This document shows, piece after piece, positions 61,267 to 64,000 of a stretch of DNA of 64,000 bases (position 1 is its first letter; the number at the start of each line of letters is the position of its first letter). Made by a program: the position numbers and the translations under genes. The stretch is from Phylloscopus collybita. Taxonomy: Eukaryota > Chordata > Aves > Passeriformes > Phylloscopidae. Location: positions 33,971,001-34,035,000 of the forward strand of contig JAJNNQ010000024.1 in assembly GCA_027886175.1 (NCBI GenBank). Reading direction: 5' to 3'. Under the pieces are notes generated by a model. The model saw nothing but the letters and a program-made list of their open reading frames with translations. It did no database searches and had not been told where the DNA came from.

Positions 61267-64000
61267 CATAGCAGAAGTAGTAGAAGGGTTTGTGGTGAAA
61301 CCATCCCTTTGTTTGGGCTGCCTTGTTTTTTTGATGGTAGGCAATTTGGGTTTATCTGGGAAGGTTAAGTAGGGAAACCCTTTTCTTGCAATATTTATTT
61401 TTTCTCATCTGAAAATCTGGGAGCTTATCTAAAGAACAGTGGCGACTTCTCTTTCAGATACAGCAATCTCTTCCATCTCAGATTCGTTATATGTGATTTT
61501 AAGCTCCATCTAATTGAGAATGCCTTATCTGTGTTATTCTTAGAAACCAGAAGTTAATCCATAAGAGCTCCAAGTTTATCTTTCCCCTTTCTAGCCACAT
61601 CTCAACTTGAAAAAGCCCATGCCATCACCCTGCTCTGCCTCATTTATCAAAATTATACTGCAACTAATCCTTCTGGAAGGACACAAAGTGAGATGTGCAG
61701 GGCAGGACACTCACATCCCCAGGGCTCTTTTGGGGAGTCAGGGGGTCTGTGTGCCCATACTGCTGTTCCTAGGTTTGGCTGACTGGTTGGGACAACTGAA
61801 TTTGAACACACATCACAAGATGATGGGAAATACAACAGCTTTGTAGGACTTGAACCCCTTCCTGATCCCCATCTGCAAGTCTGTGTCTAAGGAGGGTGAC
61901 CAGAAATTATCACCTCTCCATGGGACCCAAAAGACTAAGACGGTGTCTCCTAGTCCACCACTATATCATGTCAAAACCTGTACTGTTTTGTGTATTAAGG
62001 CAAACTATCAATTTTCAGAGCTGTCAGCTCAGTTCCCAGACCTGTGTTGGCTGCACAGAAAATACCCATCCTGCTTTTGTTCCAAACCCCAGCACATTCC
62101 AACCTGAGCCAAATGTCCACGTGGCAAATGATCATATTAGGTAGAAAGCTTCCCTTAGAGAACTGAGACCTGTGTTTATTTGCAGAATAGGTGAGGTCTG
62201 CTTTTAGGGTTAAATGAGGGAATGGGATGTTTGCAGGAAGATGTTTAAATAGTTCTGGTTCAGTGAGTACAGATTCCCAGTAAGCATTGTAACAGACAAG
62301 GATAAAGACTGCTGGGAACTTAACTGCTTGTCCAGGTTTAGGTACGAGTTTAACAATTGCTTTCTTATGCATTTGTTTGGCTTTCTTACTATAAATATGA
62401 AGCAAAAAAGTTTCCTACTTTCTTGAAGACAATGTTCACCTCTGAAGTTTCTTTTCCTGCCTTTTGTACCAAACAGTTCACAGAGAAGTGACTATATGTG
62501 CCTAATACATCCAAAACTTAGATCAAGTCTCCAAATCTGAAAGGACCAATTCAGTTATCAAAACCAATTTATTCCTAACACTCAGGGTTTTCCAATTCAA
62601 GTGTATCACAGAACATGATGTTTTTAATCTTCAGCAAAACCTATCATAACACGTGGTGGTGGCCTGTTGAAGGAGTGGGTTCTTTTAGAGAAATGGCAGT
62701 GTCTAGGATGCTGCACTGCTGGCAAAGGGGGGAATATGTGAACTTAAGCGTAAGCCAAGTCCTGAAGCACAAAAAGTGTTTTAAGATCAGTGAATTGGAC
62801 AATGTTGTTGATCCCTGTAGCAAAGAGGGAAGGTTTGAAAGAGCAACAACTATATAAACGGCCGAAACATGAATACTTAGTCAATGGTTCACAGAGTTGG
62901 AGGCATTAGGAATGGAAAAGACCTACAGGGGGAACCATGATTATTTTGCTTCAGTGCTCCATCCTATGTTTCAAACTGCACACAGACTTCTCTGACCCAA
63001 ATGTAGATTTTAATATGTAGAGTGTACAATCAGCTTGATCTGAGGTCCTGAGTCAACTTCTTGTAGAAAGAATATTAAACTGCAAAGCATGAACAGGGAT
63101 TTAAAAAACAAGAAGGGGATTTTGGTTTGTTTGTTGTTCTTTTCCCCTTCCTCTTTCCTCTTTTATTTTTTCTTTTTAATAGGTTCTGAATACCAGCATG
63201 CATTAAACTGTCCGCAAGGCCTAACAAACTCTCCTATCCAGAAGGGAAACAATTTCTTTCCACAGGGTTTGAAACAGATATGTACAATGCAGGGATTCAC
63301 ACCAAACAAAAATCTGCTAAACAAAACTGGCTGTTTTACCAGCTGAATGCAAAGTGCAAATCCTTCCCCCAGGACATGATTTTTAGTGGTAGAAAGCGAG
63401 ATATGTAGAAAAAAAGGTGAGATCTTACAAGAACAGGAAATTGCTCCAAGTCATCCTTCTGGAATCAGGGACAGAGAGGAGAGAGGTAGGAATTGCAGAA
63501 GAATGTGAAGACAATTTCTGAAAAATTTTAGCTTGTGGCCATGTGTGGCACTCATAAGCTCAATATGTGCCTACATTATATGTGCTGAATTTATACATTC
63601 TGCAAGAGAACTTAGGTCTGAAACATGGCAAGAGAACAATGCCTATCCCAACATATTCCTTATGGCACTTCAAGGCAACATACTTGCCCAACTAAAGATA
63701 AATTTTAACAGGAGTCACAAAAGCCATTGCTATATGTGAAACAGTGCTAGCAATTTATTCACAAGATGTCCAGTTGTTTCTGTTGCCTTTTTAAAAGCCT
63801 ATGAAGCTTGCTGTCATTTTGATTCTGGAGACTAACATCTGATCAAAGTTTTCCTCAGCTTCCCTCCTTTTTGACAAGTCCCCTTTCTTCCTGCTCAGTG
63901 GAATGTTTTGCTTTATGTAAAAGTCTGCAGCAGCCTGCAGGAAGGCAAACCACAGCCTCCTCGCCTGGCAGCAGTTCAACACCCTCAGAAGTGAAGGTGC
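61267..64000. other. Non-coding stretch, one possible CR1 tail
   Basis: The 136-codon minus-strand frame at 61995-62405 is the longest and shows no domain. A probable CR1 tail remnant is at 62889-62930. Nothing else was recognised up to the window end. Confidence 0.45.
62889..62930 (-). mobile_element. Possible CR1 3' tail remnant, antisense
   Basis: TCACAGAGTTGGAGGCATTA followed by GGAATGGAAAAGACCTACAG resembles the reverse complement of the CR1 end (CATAGAAT, then GGTTGGAAAAGACCT). Only about 40 bases match, so the call is tentative. Confidence 0.4.

Noticed and set aside
60923..61344. Overlapping F/V/G-rich minus-strand frames resembling membrane proteins
   Set aside because: They are translations of the A/C-only tract at 61123-61266.
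1..64000. tRNA, rRNA, CRISPR arrays or bacterial operons
   Set aside because: No GGTTCGA-type B-box, rRNA-like block, regularly spaced direct repeats or gene clusters were seen on either strand. The CR1 copies show the DNA is avian nuclear.

Overview
The window is vertebrate nuclear DNA, almost certainly from a bird. The main evidence is several degenerate copies of the CR1 LINE, the dominant avian retrotransposon, with its characteristic 3' end (a CCAACC-like block followed by ATTCTATGATTCTATG). There are also LTR pieces that look like avian endogenous retroviruses. Base composition is AT-rich and CpG-poor apart from a few islands. There is no operon structure and no dense coding, and no bacterial or phage features. 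I could not identify any intact protein-coding gene. The open frames present are short, lack recognisable domains, and fit chance frames in non-coding DNA; several begin at TTG rather than ATG.

Layout. From 1 to about 7.5 kb the sequence is unique AT-rich DNA with one compact CpG-rich, highly self-complementary patch at 4.57-4.66 kb. CR1 pieces lie at 7.55, 11.75, 30.9, 31.4, 38.8, 46.5, 58.6 and probably 62.9 kb. An LTR 3' fragment abuts the antisense CR1 at 11.75 kb. At 24.0-24.57 kb there is a nearly complete solo LTR with TGTTACAA/TTGTAACA ends, six CCAAT boxes, a TATA-like box and an AATAAA signal. Three copies of an older, partly palindromic interspersed repeat are suspected at 10.2, 13.8 and 24.9 kb.

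The only place that looks like the start of a gene is a CpG island at about 41.4-42.3 kb. On the minus strand it holds a CCAAT box, a GC box, a short exon-like stretch without ATG, and a consensus splice donor (ACG|GTGAGT) at 41907/41908. This suggests the first, probably untranslated, exon of a minus-strand transcript. Its next exon was not found in the 41.9 kb that follow in this window, so that part may be a very long first intron or the transcript may be a lncRNA. The gene cannot be named from the sequence.

I did not find a new biological system. The items most worth checking are the CpG-island exon, the CCAAT array of the solo LTR, the three-way-junction-like inverted repeats at 4.6 kb, and the 18-bp perfect palindrome at 10.2 kb.
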